A program made the translations under genes and the position numbers. Shown piece after piece: positions 25,987 to 34,590 of a stretch of DNA of 64,000 nt; within the stretch, counting starts at the first letter, position 1; the number at the start of each line of letters is the position of its first letter. The stretch spans positions 1-64,000 of the forward strand of contig JAVDPC010000022.1 of NCBI GenBank assembly GCA_031296915.1, given 5' to 3'. This DNA is from Cerasicoccus frondis. GTDB taxonomy: Bacteria; Verrucomicrobiota; Verrucomicrobiia; Opitutales; Cerasicoccaceae. Under the pieces are notes generated by a model. That model was not told where the DNA came from, made no database searches, and saw only the letters and a program-made list of their open reading frames with translations.

Positions 25987-26871
25987 ATGAAATTCAACGC
26001 TGTCCGCCTTTTTGCCCTAGTCAATGTCTTGATCGTAGGCTACCTATTCTATGAACTTTATCAACTAAAGCATCCCAGGCGAGAAGTCCCGCCAGAGACT
26101 CAATCCAGCATTAATCCACCAGAGGTCGACGTCGGCAATGCCTTTGCCCGTGCGATCAACCCTGAGATTTCACCGCAGCAACGCCTGGCTGCGCTACGCT
26201 CACTGCAACTAACTCAGCTGAACCGAGATGAAGCCGACCAAATTGCCGAAAACCTATTCAGCCAACAGCCACACAGCACGATTCTCACAACACTGGAACT
26301 TCGCAGTCAGGCAGGACGCCTCCTGCTAAACTCGCCAGTGAATCACAGCAAGCTCATCAGCCTGCTTGCAGCTATTGCTCAAGACCAGGAACAGCCGCTC
26401 CCATTGCGCAATCAGTCTTTGATACTCACCTATCAATTAATCAGCCAAACTGACCGTATGACAGATGAGAATCTAGCCCTATACGCTCAGACCAAAGAAG
26501 AGCTTTTCAAGGATCGGTCCACATCACTGGCAGCCACGGTAATCGAGGGAGAGGCCTACCTGTATGAACGCAGGCCTGAATTTGCGAAACGTGAAGCCTT
26601 GACTAAGCTCGTGTTAAGGGGACTGCGAGACCTGCGCTCAGCCGAGTCGGTGCAACTTGCAGCCTTAATGGTAGCAACGAACGTCAAGATCACCGAAGCC
26701 CGTGAAGATGCGAAGGCAATCGCGACAGCCAACCCATCACAGTCGCTCACCTTAGCCGCCGTCAATGCCGCTGCGGCGCTGGGCGCGCCCAAAAGCTTTT
26801 TCGAGAACCTGTCATACAATGACAGTAAACTTGAACTGGCGCGACTTCAGGCGCTAGGGAACAAACAATGA
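25987..26871 (+). CDS. Signal-anchored helical-repeat protein, divergent from the rhs operon
   Basis: 294 residues. It has a single N-terminal membrane segment (LFALVNVLIVGYLFYELY), then an extracytoplasmic, Gln/Leu/Ala-rich helical domain with tandem short helices. It shares its general plan, length and topology with the rhs-operon protein at 19844-20857, though I cannot show homology by eye. No catalytic motif is seen. It overlaps the convergent gene 26854-27693 by 18 bp at the 3' ends. It may belong to the same export or scaffold function. Confidence 0.55.
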   Translation: MKFNAVRLFALVNVLIVGYLFYELYQLKHPRREVPPETQSSINPPEVDVGNAFARAINPEISPQQRLAALRSLQLTQLNRDEADQIAENLFSQQPHSTILTTLELRSQAGRLLLNSPVNHSKLISLLAAIAQDQEQPLPLRNQSLILTYQLISQTDRMTDENLALYAQTKEELFKDRSTSLAATVIEGEAYLYERRPEFAKREALTKLVLRGLRDLRSAESVQLAALMVATNVKITEAREDAKAIATANPSQSLTLAAVNAAAALGAPKSFFENLSYNDSKLELARLQALGNKQ

Positions 26872-27693
26872 AGTAAGCAGTCCCGGATTGATTTGGTATT
26901 GCTCAACAACAATGCTTTCCGGAAATCGGCCATCCGAATAATCGATGTCAATCCGATGCGGCAATTGCATGCCTCCGACCAGCTTATAGTCGTCAAACTT
27001 GAGCTCGCACGCAGAGCCCTCCATAACTAGTCGACTCTTCTGAATCAGATACGTGTCTGAATCCAGCCTCACCTCCTGAACCGTGCTGCCAACTTGCCAA
27101 CGCAAATAATAATCGCCATCAACATCCAACTTAGCATCTGCCAAATCATCACTTGGCCAGCCCCCCAAAGGCATCCCCACGGCCATTCGTGACAGATACC
27201 ATAGGCTTTCGCCCACGGACTCGACTTCGCTCAACTCCCCTTTGGCCTCCCGGGAACGACTCCTTCGCACCGACTTTCCATCGCTAGTGTATTCAATCCT
27301 GATATTTTTCGCATCAGTAACTTCACGCATCTGGCCGTCATCACGACGCATCAATGAATAATCCGCCACTTCTCCATTCCCAAGGCTTATAGCCCCTCGC
27401 ATAATGAGGGAATGTAAACCGGGATCAATGTCCCCATAAGTCGCTTGAAGACTAGCCTCCAGCAGTAATTGCGCATCGAGGGCGCCAGAGTCATCATGAA
27501 TCTGATAAACCTTCATCTGGACTCCAGCAGCCTCAGACTCATCGCTCTCACTCTCAACTGCCGTCCCTTCCTCGCCTCCCAGGAAACTACCGATCAGGAT
27601 GAAAACGGGAATCAGGACCAATTGAGATATACCGCCAAATAGGGCGATTTTAAATAAAAGGCGATGATCCCATCTGCTAGCCGAACGACTCAT
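26854..27693 (-). CDS. Membrane-anchored LolA-like protein
   Basis: 279 residues. The N-terminal membrane segment (LFKIALFGGISQLVLIPVFILI) is followed by an acidic linker and a beta-rich domain of about 210 residues. The fold pattern YYLRWQVGSTVQEVRLDSDT, then CELKFDDYKLVGGMQLPHRI, resembles the LolA/outer-membrane lipoprotein-sorting family (strand, carrier-type beta-sheet, 'dY..v.g...P.ri' ending). It is placed near the other envelope genes of the locus, so an envelope role is likely, but the exact substrate is unknown. Confidence 0.5.
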   Translation of the reverse strand: MSRSASRWDHRLLFKIALFGGISQLVLIPVFILIGSFLGGEEGTAVESESDESEAAGVQMKVYQIHDDSGALDAQLLLEASLQATYGDIDPGLHSLIMRGAISLGNGEVADYSLMRRDDGQMREVTDAKNIRIEYTSDGKSVRRSRSREAKGELSEVESVGESLWYLSRMAVGMPLGGWPSDDLADAKLDVDGDYYLRWQVGSTVQEVRLDSDTYLIQKSRLVMEGSACELKFDDYKLVGGMQLPHRIDIDYSDGRFPESIVVEQYQINPGLLTSLFVP

Positions 27694-27798
27694 GATATAT
27701 CATAGCTCAATCATCGAGCCCCAGTAGCCAAGCGAAATTTTCAAAACCTGGCACCATCCAGCGCAATATAGCAGCATTACGACAAAGAAGGTTCCAAG

Positions 27799-28352
27799 TT
27801 ACTCATGCCTAAGCAGGCCTAAATCAATATCATTGGGTCTTTTATTGCCCCATAGCACAGCAATCGACTCAATGAGGCTTTCCATCCTTTCAGCATTCTC
27901 CTGACCTGCCATTCTCTGCTCAAAGGACAATGAAGTGGACAACCTATCAGCAATCTGCGGTCGGCCTGTTCTAGCCGCAAGTAAAGCCCAAGCATATGCC
28001 GCCACAGGGTCAGGGTCTACTCCAACGCCCTTTTCGTACATCAATGCAATCGTCGCTTGAGAAACTGAATTCTCCTGCATAGCAACCATATGAAACCATT
28101 TGAATGCTTTCGAATATTCCCCCTTCGAATCATATAGTAGGCCAAGCATTCCATGAGCGAAGGAGTCTGCCCGATTTGCTGCTTTTAGCAAAAGCTGTTC
28201 CCCCTTGCCTATATCCTACTCGACTCCCCAACCATTAACGTAAAACATCCCCAGATAGGCAATAGCAAGGGTCTCATCGGCAAGAGCGACTTTCTGCATC
28301 CATATCGCCGCCAATTCAAAATTCTGACCGACTCCCTTTCCGCTATAGTACT
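27799..28352 (-). pseudogene. Sel1-repeat protein, interrupted by an in-frame amber codon
   Basis: Read on the minus strand, one frame encodes consecutive Sel1-type repeats: YYSGKGVGQNFELAAIWMQK, then AYLGMFYVNGWGVE, a TAG stop at about 28219, then GKGEQLLLKAANRADSFAHG and YEKGVGVDPDPVAAYAWALL. The part after the stop stays open for 130 residues to 27799. A further stop precedes YYSGKG, so the N-terminus is gone. Sel1 proteins are helical scaffolds of protein-interaction networks. The gene sits just downstream of the helicase operon and seems to be decaying. Confidence 0.7.
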
Positions 28353-28415
28353 GTCGGTTTTATAATCAAGAACACTGATTTCATTCAGCTCGCTCAAAGG
28401 CAGCTCATGGCCAAT

Positions 28416-30422
28416 TCAATCCGGTAGCAATACTTCGCGAGTCGCCTCGTTCTTGTAAATCACCACAAGTTTCTGCGAAGCCCGGGTTACTGCTACGAAA
28501 ACACGTTTAGTGTTCTTGCGAACGAGTTCCTCACGATCTGTGTCGTCTAAGCCGAGCGCCATTTCTTGTTCGAACAAACGGTCGAGGCCAATGATCACCA
28601 CAATCGGGGATTCTATTCCCGTGCAGGCATTGATGGTGCTGACACGCAATTGATCGCGGTTTTTTGCTTCGGCCGCAGATACAACCTTGTTCCCAAAGTG
28701 GATCCTCAGGTGTTCCAGTTCTGCTTGTTCGCTGAATCCGGATGCATCGATCAGCAATATATTACCTGGATTGAGGCCACTCTCGAATAGCTGCTTCAAT
28801 TGTTCCACCAGGACATTTTGCATGGATCGGCTTCCCGCATTCACCAATTTGGGCGAGTCTCCACTGGGCATCGAATCGATGTAAGGCTGATCGGGCAGAT
28901 TCACTTCGTCCTCTTCACTACCCAAGCGGCTCATGTAGAACCGCTTCGCCATAGACATGATTTCGCGGGTGTTGCGGTAGGGCTTGGTCAGACGCTGAGA
29001 ACGCCCGCGCATATCCCCGCCCAAGACCTGCGCCCACGATTGACCGCTGCGTAAAAACCCCTGCGTGGGGTCGGCGGCCATGAATAATCGGCCATATTCA
29101 GGGTGGAGCGCCGCCTTTACACACTCGAACCAGGTCGGTGCGAAAAACTGCGCCTCATCGATGTAAATGGTATGGTAGGTTTTTCCGGCAATAGCTCCAT
29201 CACGCAGCTTTTTTAGAAAGAGCCGTGGAGCGACTGGCCAGTCCACCAAATCGCGATCATCGAGCATCTTGCGATACATTGAGTATAGCCGATAGACCCC
29301 CTGCCGCTGTGTCGGTTGTAAGGCGCGCTTGCGACCAGTCCGCGCACTCTCGAGATACCAGCCTAGTGTCGGATTATCCAAGGCGTTGTCTGATATCCAT
29401 TCAAATTCTTCGAGCAAGAACTCTCGTGTGAACTGTCCATCAAGTTTCTCATCTTTGAGTGCTTGGTCAATAAACGCGTTTCGCACCGTCGATTCGATCA
29501 TGCTGAACTTCAACATCGAATGCAACCAACTGAAGAATGTGCGCCATTCCACATTGCGCGACATCCCTAATTCCTTCGCTCTAGTCTGCAGGTCAGCGCG
29601 TAGCGGTTTATTGTGCATCAGCACCAGGACACGCTGATTGTCATTCAGTGTGGCAGAGAGTCTGGCGCGAAAAAGAAGTATCAAGGTTTTGCCGCAACCA
29701 GCCGTTCCTGTCACGAGTCGCATATGCCCGGAGCTGGCTGCTTTGAATGCTTCGCTGGACAACTCCAAGTCGCGTTTCATCGCTGCCTCCTGGTCATAGT
29801 CCAAGAGAAAATCCAGTTGCTTCGGTGCTTCCTTGCTTGCCAATCGCTCGGAGCGCGTCACCCAACTCGCAGGGATCGCCGCCTCCGGTGCAAACCGCCC
29901 GACGATTAGGTTCAACACTTGCTGATCAAGCTCAAGGTCGGACGCCGCTTGAAAATGACGTAATAAAGATTCCCCACGGCACTCCTGCTTGCCCAAAAAC
30001 AGACGCGGGGCTCCCTGCCAGCTACGAGCGAGCCTCTCCACCGCGTCATCGGATGCTTTGGGATACAGCACCCAATGTTGGAGCGTTAGATTTGCGTCCG
30101 CGCCCAATTCTTGAAGCACCACATGCGTGAAGGCGCTCAGGCTGTGGGCCTGCTTCGGGTCTTCGGGATCAGTCCCATCACCGTCCAGCATATCTCCTTG
30201 AAAGTAGCGATCCACAGCATCGGTATCCGCGCTACTTACGGCGAGTAAAAACGCAGCGCGATTGCGATAGACCACCAGGAAGTCCGGGTGATTTGGATCT
30301 GAAATTTGATAGCTGATGCGGCACACCAACTCATCATCATCGATGGAGCGTAGTTGCCGCCATACCTTGACCAGGTGATCTGGCATTTTGTGCGGCAATC
30401 GATCTGGAAGCATGCGCGCCAT
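28416..30422 (-). CDS. SF1 helicase, UvrD/DUF2075-like, of the EVE-helicase operon
   Basis: 668 residues. An N-terminal domain of about 210 residues (LVVYRNRAAFLLAVSSADTD) has the look of a NERD/nuclease-associated part found before some SF1 helicases. The helicase core has Walker A VTGTAGCGKT (near residue 235), motif II TIYIDEAQFF, motif III AADPTQGF, motif IV TKPYRNTREI and motif VI VFVAVTRASQKLVV near the end. It should translocate on or unwind nucleic acid using ATP. It starts 2 bp after the upstream helicase gene. A paralogous 3' fragment survives at 1019-1093. Confidence 0.8.
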   Translation of the reverse strand: MARMLPDRLPHKMPDHLVKVWRQLRSIDDDELVCRISYQISDPNHPDFLVVYRNRAAFLLAVSSADTDAVDRYFQGDMLDGDGTDPEDPKQAHSLSAFTHVVLQELGADANLTLQHWVLYPKASDDAVERLARSWQGAPRLFLGKQECRGESLLRHFQAASDLELDQQVLNLIVGRFAPEAAIPASWVTRSERLASKEAPKQLDFLLDYDQEAAMKRDLELSSEAFKAASSGHMRLVTGTAGCGKTLILLFRARLSATLNDNQRVLVLMHNKPLRADLQTRAKELGMSRNVEWRTFFSWLHSMLKFSMIESTVRNAFIDQALKDEKLDGQFTREFLLEEFEWISDNALDNPTLGWYLESARTGRKRALQPTQRQGVYRLYSMYRKMLDDRDLVDWPVAPRLFLKKLRDGAIAGKTYHTIYIDEAQFFAPTWFECVKAALHPEYGRLFMAADPTQGFLRSGQSWAQVLGGDMRGRSQRLTKPYRNTREIMSMAKRFYMSRLGSEEDEVNLPDQPYIDSMPSGDSPKLVNAGSRSMQNVLVEQLKQLFESGLNPGNILLIDASGFSEQAELEHLRIHFGNKVVSAAEAKNRDQLRVSTINACTGIESPIVVIIGLDRLFEQEMALGLDDTDREELVRKNTKRVFVAVTRASQKLVVIYKNEATREVLLPD

Positions 30423-30424
30423 AA

Positions 30425-32188
30425 CTAAACATCCACCAGATGGCTTGCCTCCCGCAAGCTCCGCCAGTGCTCAATCGCTTCCCGAACTTCATCATCTACG
30501 CTGGCTGTCTGTAAAAAGTTCTCTGCTGCCAGCACAATCACCTTAACCTTTGCGCGACTCACGATCACATTCAGCCGCGAAGGCAGATAGACAAACTCCT
30601 CGATCGCGCTCAGGAACCGTGGATCCGCTGCCGCAGTGCTCAGGATGATAACGCTGCGTTCCTGGCCCTGCATGCGTTCCACGGTGTCTACGACGACGCT
30701 TTCCAAATCCGCTAGGTCCCATGCGCGATTCTCACGTAGCCGTTTGCGGATCACACGCGCCTGTCGGCGAAACGGCGAGATCACGCCCACGTCACCCAAT
30801 GGATGTCCACGCCGATGAAGCTCTTGCATCAGCTGGTTCACCAGGGAAGCTTGTTCCATCGAGTAGTGCCTAGTGGTTTCAACCTGTGTCGGTATCCACA
30901 CTAGGCTGTGCTCGCTGCCAAGAGCTTCAGCGAGCCATGGTTGGCTGGCGTGCGAGCTCAGCATCAGCGCTTTTCCTTCATTGCTTTCGTGCGCCACGAG
31001 TTCCCCCGAGTAAAATTCTGAGCTGACCCAACTGCATATCTCGTGATTCATACGATACGTTGTGGTTAGCATTTCGCGCTCGTTCACATGGCGTAGACGC
31101 TGAAATAGTCCGTAGTACTTGGCTTCAAAGGCTCGCTTCGAAAGCAAGACTGGCGGCAGTTGCTTTTCATCGCCAATGACCACATAACAATCGGCGCTAA
31201 GCATTGCCATGATTGCCAGGGGCAATGTCATCTGGCTGGCTTCATCGATAATCACGCAGTCAAATTCAGCTCGGTTGAGTCGACTGCTGAATGCAGTGAA
31301 GGGCGTGGCTCCGATCACGTAACCTTCCGTGCTCTCATCAAAGCCGCACTCTGCGTAACTCTCGTAAACAGGGACCTCCAGGTTCTGGTCAATGCCATGC
31401 ACCCCGACTTTGGCGATCCGTTCCAAGTCTGGATTCAGAGCGTGGATTTTGTTGAGTGCTTCGTGTATAGCCCGGTGCGTGCAAGCCGTCACCAAAATGC
31501 GCTCACCGCGCACCAGGCGCTGCCGAACGATTTGCGCCAATACTCGCGTTTTGCCAGTGCCCGGAGGCCCTTGGATCAGCGCACACCAATCAGCCGTGCT
31601 GCCAATCGCCACCCCGTCCTGCTGAGATTCGTTAAAGCAGTTGGTTGCTGCTTCGGTCGCTGCGTCATCGTATTCATCAGGGTCAACCCCATCCGATTCC
31701 GAAGTGCCTTCGATTAGTGGCAAAACTCGAGCCTGCCCACGCTTCGATGCCCCCATTTCATCCAGTGCGCGCTGCAACTGTGGAGCCGGATCAAAGATGC
31801 CCGCGTCGATCATCAAGGTATCTCCACAGGCCATGATCGCCTGAGTCCCCGCTTCAGACAGCGTAATCTCGATGAATTCTCGCCCACTGAAGGTTTCCCC
31901 ATCTCGAGCCCAGTAGCCTTGGGAGATGGGCTCAAATGGATTGCCTGTGTGCAGGATTATCGGGTCACCCTCCCGAAACTCAGATAAGTTTTCATCACAC
32001 TCGAATCGCAGCACATTGTTGTCCTGTCTTTGCCGATAATAAACGCGCTCCAAGCACTTCCCTTGATCGACCCGACGGTCTACCGGCATGCGCAACAACT
32101 TCTCATGCTCAGCATGCAGTGCCCGAGATTCATCAGCCACAAGCTCCTTGAGCTCTTGGAAGATGGCTAACTGGTTACTCGTCGTCAT
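30425..32188 (-). CDS. SF1B helicase, Upf1/Dna2-like
   Basis: 587 residues. An N-terminal beta-rich region (30-150, with LRFECDENLSEFREGDPIIL) resembles the beta-barrel that precedes the core in Upf1/IGHMBP2-type helicases. The core has Walker A IQGPPGTGKT (near 203), motif II VIIDEASQ (near 314), GDEKQLPP, TYRMNHEI, the TVERMQGQE motif V and VIVSRAKVKVIV motif VI. Members of this family act on DNA or RNA with 5'-3' polarity. It lies 15 bp downstream of the EVE-like gene and 2 bp upstream of a second SF1 helicase. Two helicases with a possible modified-base reader suggest a defence or repair module. Confidence 0.85.
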   Translation of the reverse strand: MTTSNQLAIFQELKELVADESRALHAEHEKLLRMPVDRRVDQGKCLERVYYRQRQDNNVLRFECDENLSEFREGDPIILHTGNPFEPISQGYWARDGETFSGREFIEITLSEAGTQAIMACGDTLMIDAGIFDPAPQLQRALDEMGASKRGQARVLPLIEGTSESDGVDPDEYDDAATEAATNCFNESQQDGVAIGSTADWCALIQGPPGTGKTRVLAQIVRQRLVRGERILVTACTHRAIHEALNKIHALNPDLERIAKVGVHGIDQNLEVPVYESYAECGFDESTEGYVIGATPFTAFSSRLNRAEFDCVIIDEASQMTLPLAIMAMLSADCYVVIGDEKQLPPVLLSKRAFEAKYYGLFQRLRHVNEREMLTTTYRMNHEICSWVSSEFYSGELVAHESNEGKALMLSSHASQPWLAEALGSEHSLVWIPTQVETTRHYSMEQASLVNQLMQELHRRGHPLGDVGVISPFRRQARVIRKRLRENRAWDLADLESVVVDTVERMQGQERSVIILSTAAADPRFLSAIEEFVYLPSRLNVIVSRAKVKVIVLAAENFLQTASVDDEVREAIEHWRSLREASHLVDV

Positions 32189-32203
32189 TAGAGCGTTTCA
32201 TCG

Positions 32204-32620
32204 TTACAATGCTGACTTCAACAGGATTTCTTTACGGTGGTAGTCGAGGAAATGCTTCTGATCGCTATTGAATTGGCCTACGTGGATCACTTCAATCTCT
32301 GAAGCATGGGCCATTGTTCTCAACGGCGTACTGAAACGCTGAAAATCTACCTCAACTCGCCAGCCTAAATCATTCCAGCTATCTCCAACTTTCCCAAATT
32401 CATTCGGCCTGGGAAACGAGTAGCAGTGAGTCTTAGCAAAGCCAAAATCTTGCACTGCTACATTTGCGTAGGGGAAAATTAAGTCACCTGGCACGACCTC
32501 GCGCATCGCTTCGTAGAAATGACTCACATGGCCACCCGCCATTCGTTTTGAGCACCAGATATACTTACCACCAAATTCTTGGTTGAGAGATTTCTTATGG
32601 TTAACCCACCAGTAGTTCAT
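32204..32620 (-). CDS. EVE/PUA-like domain protein (short form of the HNH-associated family)
   Basis: 138 residues. The start MNYWWVNHKKSLNQEFGG, the HFYEAMREVVPGDLIFPYA segment and the later GWRVEVDF segment match the N-terminal domain found in many 'EVE-like plus HNH' restriction proteins and in McrBC-linked genes. In those proteins this domain is followed by an HNH nuclease. Here the protein ends after about 135 residues, so the nuclease half is absent. EVE/PUA domains bind modified bases. It is the first gene of the three-gene helicase operon and may be its sensor. This is inference from family and context. Confidence 0.6.
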   Translation of the reverse strand: MNYWWVNHKKSLNQEFGGKYIWCSKRMAGGHVSHFYEAMREVVPGDLIFPYANVAVQDFGFAKTHCYSFPRPNEFGKVGDSWNDLGWRVEVDFQRFSTPLRTMAHASEIEVIHVGQFNSDQKHFLDYHRKEILLKSAL

Positions 32621-32754
32621 TGCGAGATGTGATCGACGCCCATTTTTCGTATCGGTTTGATTAAGACTTTGGCGGGTTGGTTATGACGGTTGGGTTACTG
32701 ATTGTGTAGCAGTCCTTAGCGGAGGGAAGCCGTAGGACTTCCTGGGGTTTGTTG

Positions 32755-32862
32755 CTAGAGCTTGGCAAAGGTGTTTGGTGAGATAAAGCCTAATCGGCGG
32801 TACGGATGCTGGCAGTTGTGGAAGCTGTCCACGTGCCCGTTTCGCCAAGGTGAGAGGGGCTC
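32755..32862 (-). pseudogene. IS3-family transposase remnant (integrase C-terminus)
   Basis: On the minus strand the frame reads WRNGHVDSFHNCQHPYRRLG then FISPNTFAKL and a stop. It resembles the end of IS3-family OrfB integrases (the YN..R.H..LGY.SP..F pattern). Only about 35 codons remain, without catalytic DDE residues. It lies between the EVE-helicase operon and rhs debris at the right end of the island. Confidence 0.5.
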
Positions 32863-32898
32863 GGTGTAGCATATGTCGATGCTCTTATCCTTCAGCTA

Positions 32899-32955
32899 AT
32901 CTTCGCGCCGTCGTTCTCGCTGTCTTCCTCGACGAAGACCGCCACCGCGCCCGAA
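32899..32955 (-). pseudogene. rhs core scrap
   Basis: Read on the minus strand it encodes GAVAVFVEEDSENDG, identical to a stretch of the RHS core (near residue 3060 of the large protein). After that the frame ends (AKIS, stop). It is joined directly to palindromic array P, as are the 5' ends of the displaced cassettes. Confidence 0.7.
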
Positions 32956-32963
32956 ATCACCGG

Positions 32964-33088
32964 CCCTGCCCGAGGATCTAACGATTCCTCGCCGAGGAAC
33001 CGACAACTCCTGCCCGAGGAACTGACAACTCCTAACCGAGGAACTGGCAGATCCTCGCCGAGGAATTGACAATGTCCTGCCTGAACCA
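32964..33088. repeat. Palindromic tandem array P, copy 3
   Basis: Five units of the TCCT-nn-CCGAGGA near-palindrome at about 22-bp steps, very close in sequence to the array at 5329-5450. It lies only about 30 bp from repeat R copy 4, whereas elsewhere 300-450 bp separate P from R. Confidence 0.75.
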
Positions 33089-33120
33089 CATTTTCCAATC
33101 GATAAACCGAGCTTCAGCGA

Positions 33121-33208
33121 ATCAAAAGCACGCATTGCACAAAATATCAATAAACTTGGCACGATGGCAAACGTCGTGCCTATCGTTGGCTCTGCAGCGG
33201 TTCTGACT
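33121..33208 (-). repeat. Cassette-end repeat R, copy 4
   Basis: About 88 bp matching the right part of repeat R, with the perfect GGCACGA/TCGTGCC hairpin (33160-33182). The left part is shortened. It stands at the very end of the island, 43 bp before the ssrA-type repeat and without any immunity gene beside it. Confidence 0.7.
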
Positions 33209-33250
33209 TGGCAGGGAGGAGACAGGAATGAGACAGGAATTCCTTAAAAA

Positions 33251-33295
33251 TCCCGTAAGTCGTTGATTGCAATGGTGGAGGTGGCGGGAGTCGAA
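33251..33295 (-). repeat. Candidate attachment site (right copy), ssrA 3' end
   Basis: This is the second copy of the 45-bp repeat at 775-819. On the minus strand the match to a tmRNA end is slightly longer here (GGGTTCGACTCCCGCCACC then TCCACCA, 33273-33299). Beyond it the sequence does not continue as tmRNA, so the functional ssrA must lie elsewhere. Two ACAGGAAT motifs sit at 33226-33246. It marks the junction of the rhs island and the prophage. Confidence 0.65.
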
Positions 33296-33299
33296 CCCG

Positions 33300-33445
33300 A
33301 ATAAACTCGCTTTATTTAAAGGGGTTTTAGGCGCTTACGGTCGGTTTTCGTGCGATTTTGACCGCTAAATAGTAAAACCATGTGCATTGTTTGCCATAGT
33401 TTCCGCTTGCCCCATTTTTATGGGGACTTATTACTACGGATACAC
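33300..33445. other. Non-coding start of the prophage
   Basis: No gene is seen. A small AT-rich inverted repeat (AATAAA / TTTATT, about 33303-33320) lies beside the attachment sequence. Confidence 0.3.
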
Positions 33446-33985
33446 ATGGATAACGTAGAAGAATTTCCAGATAACTTGGTCAGCGCCAGACAGGCAAGCT
33501 GGTATTTTCTCCAGGCGCTTGAAGCAGCAGATACGCTCGCACAGCGACAGGAACTCATCAACATGCTGGCCGAAGAAATCATTACTTTAAATATCCAGAT
33601 ACGCCAGATCATGGACGCTAAAGTTCGTGAGGCGTATTTGTGCATATCGCAGACACCGCCAGAGCAGACAGCCCTTGCCCGGGAAATGTTGGCGTGGGAG
33701 TCCCCCACCCTTACGGCTGGCGAAATGAGCGCCGCGCTCCGGGTCGGCTACGAGCTCGCTGGGCACATGCAGGATTTGCGCAACTTCATCCGCGAATACA
33801 CCAATGACAGCGTGTGGCCGCGCCGGGTATATCGCAAAGAGAGCATTTGGCCGGAGCACTATGGCAACGTGCAACAGCAACAGCTTTTGCCAGGGATGGA
33901 AAAAGCCAGCGGCTTTTCGGCGTTCCCACCAGTCAAGGCCGGTGACCTGCTCCGCTTACAATTAATCCATGGGAAACGGCAGTAG
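33446..33985 (+). CDS. Hypothetical prophage protein
   Basis: 179 residues from the ATG at 33446; an earlier in-frame ATG at 33380 adds a Cys/His-rich leader that does not look coding. Mostly helical, with Gln- and Ala-rich segments and a central REMLAWESPTLTAGEMSAAL stretch. No family is recognised. It is the first gene after the attachment sequence and is transcribed inward, in the position where many prophages keep lysogenic or cargo genes. Confidence 0.45.
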   Translation: MDNVEEFPDNLVSARQASWYFLQALEAADTLAQRQELINMLAEEIITLNIQIRQIMDAKVREAYLCISQTPPEQTALAREMLAWESPTLTAGEMSAALRVGYELAGHMQDLRNFIREYTNDSVWPRRVYRKESIWPEHYGNVQQQQLLPGMEKASGFSAFPPVKAGDLLRLQLIHGKRQ

Positions 33986-34020
33986 CACAACGCTTCAGAT
34001 ATTATCAGCACGAGGAGCCC

Positions 34021-34206
34021 ATGTGTTCACCAGTCCAAAACCTCAAAACCGATGAACTACGATTTGGACTACCGATTCTCGACGGCAAGAGGGCGGGAGC
34101 AGACCAGTCCAACTGGTCAGGGAGACCCCGTAGGGGGATTCTCCCTGAAACCAGTGGTGAACTGGCTGTCTCCTCGCCTCTCGGCAAGCCGGTGCCTGCA
34201 TTTTGA
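34021..34206 (+). CDS. Doubtful 61-codon frame over a structured region
   Basis: The frame is preceded by AGGAG three bases before the ATG. Its middle part coincides with two strong nested inverted repeats, and the product (Pro/Arg/Gly-rich) is not recognised. Either it is a small gene or the sequence serves as structured RNA. The second reading seems at least as likely. Confidence 0.25.
   Translation: MCSPVQNLKTDELRFGLPILDGKRAGADQSNWSGRPRRGILPETSGELAVSSPLGKPVPAF
34103..34156. ncRNA. Candidate structured RNA or terminator
   Basis: Two inverted repeats compete or stack here. GACCAGT / ACTGGTC (about 34102-34118) has a 3-base loop. ACTGGTCAGGGAGA / TCTCCCTGA-AA-CCAGT (34112-34155) is a stem of about 14 bp with a two-base bulge and an inner CCCC/GGGG pair. 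Such a pair of mutually exclusive stems is typical of attenuators or small RNAs. There is no run of T after it, so a classic intrinsic terminator is unlikely. Confidence 0.4.
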
Positions 34207-34590
34207 ACGTCTGGAAGCAACAACGTCACCACCGAAGCAAATGGAAGACCGCCATGAAGGCCATCAGGGCTTGCGAGAATTGGACGCAAGCAGCCAGTAT
34301 ACACATATTATCCCAAACCGCAACAAAACGAATCCTCGGCGATTTTCTGCGTAGCTCACACAAGGCCTAAAATCCCTTCTATTATTATAACGAAAATTCA
34401 AAACACACCAAACACCATCATCCAGTAAGCAAGAAATACCTTCACTAAAGGGGGTTAAAGCTTGCCTCTAATTCACAGTCATAAAGTTGGACGTTTTGTC
34501 ACTTTTGCACTTTAAACCCAACGCCAAAAAAACTCCTTTTGTCACTTTCAACGTCGCTGGCCATGTACTAGCAAAGCCCTATTAAACATC
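34207..34590. promoter_or_regulatory. Non-coding region with a 12-bp direct repeat upstream of the Rap1a-like gene
   Basis: No gene is seen. TTTTGTCACTTT occurs at 34494-34505 and again at 34537-34548, 43 bp apart (about four helical turns). It lies 40-100 bp upstream of the next ATG. The spacing suggests binding sites for a regulator. Confidence 0.4.

Noticed and set aside
32681..32872. 63-codon minus-strand frame
   Set aside because: The IS3-type similarity is in a different frame of the same strand; this frame itself has no meaning.
33273..33420. Complete ssrA (tmRNA) gene at the right repeat
   Set aside because: Only the last 25 or so bases match. The sequence beyond does not form the tmRNA acceptor or tag-coding part.
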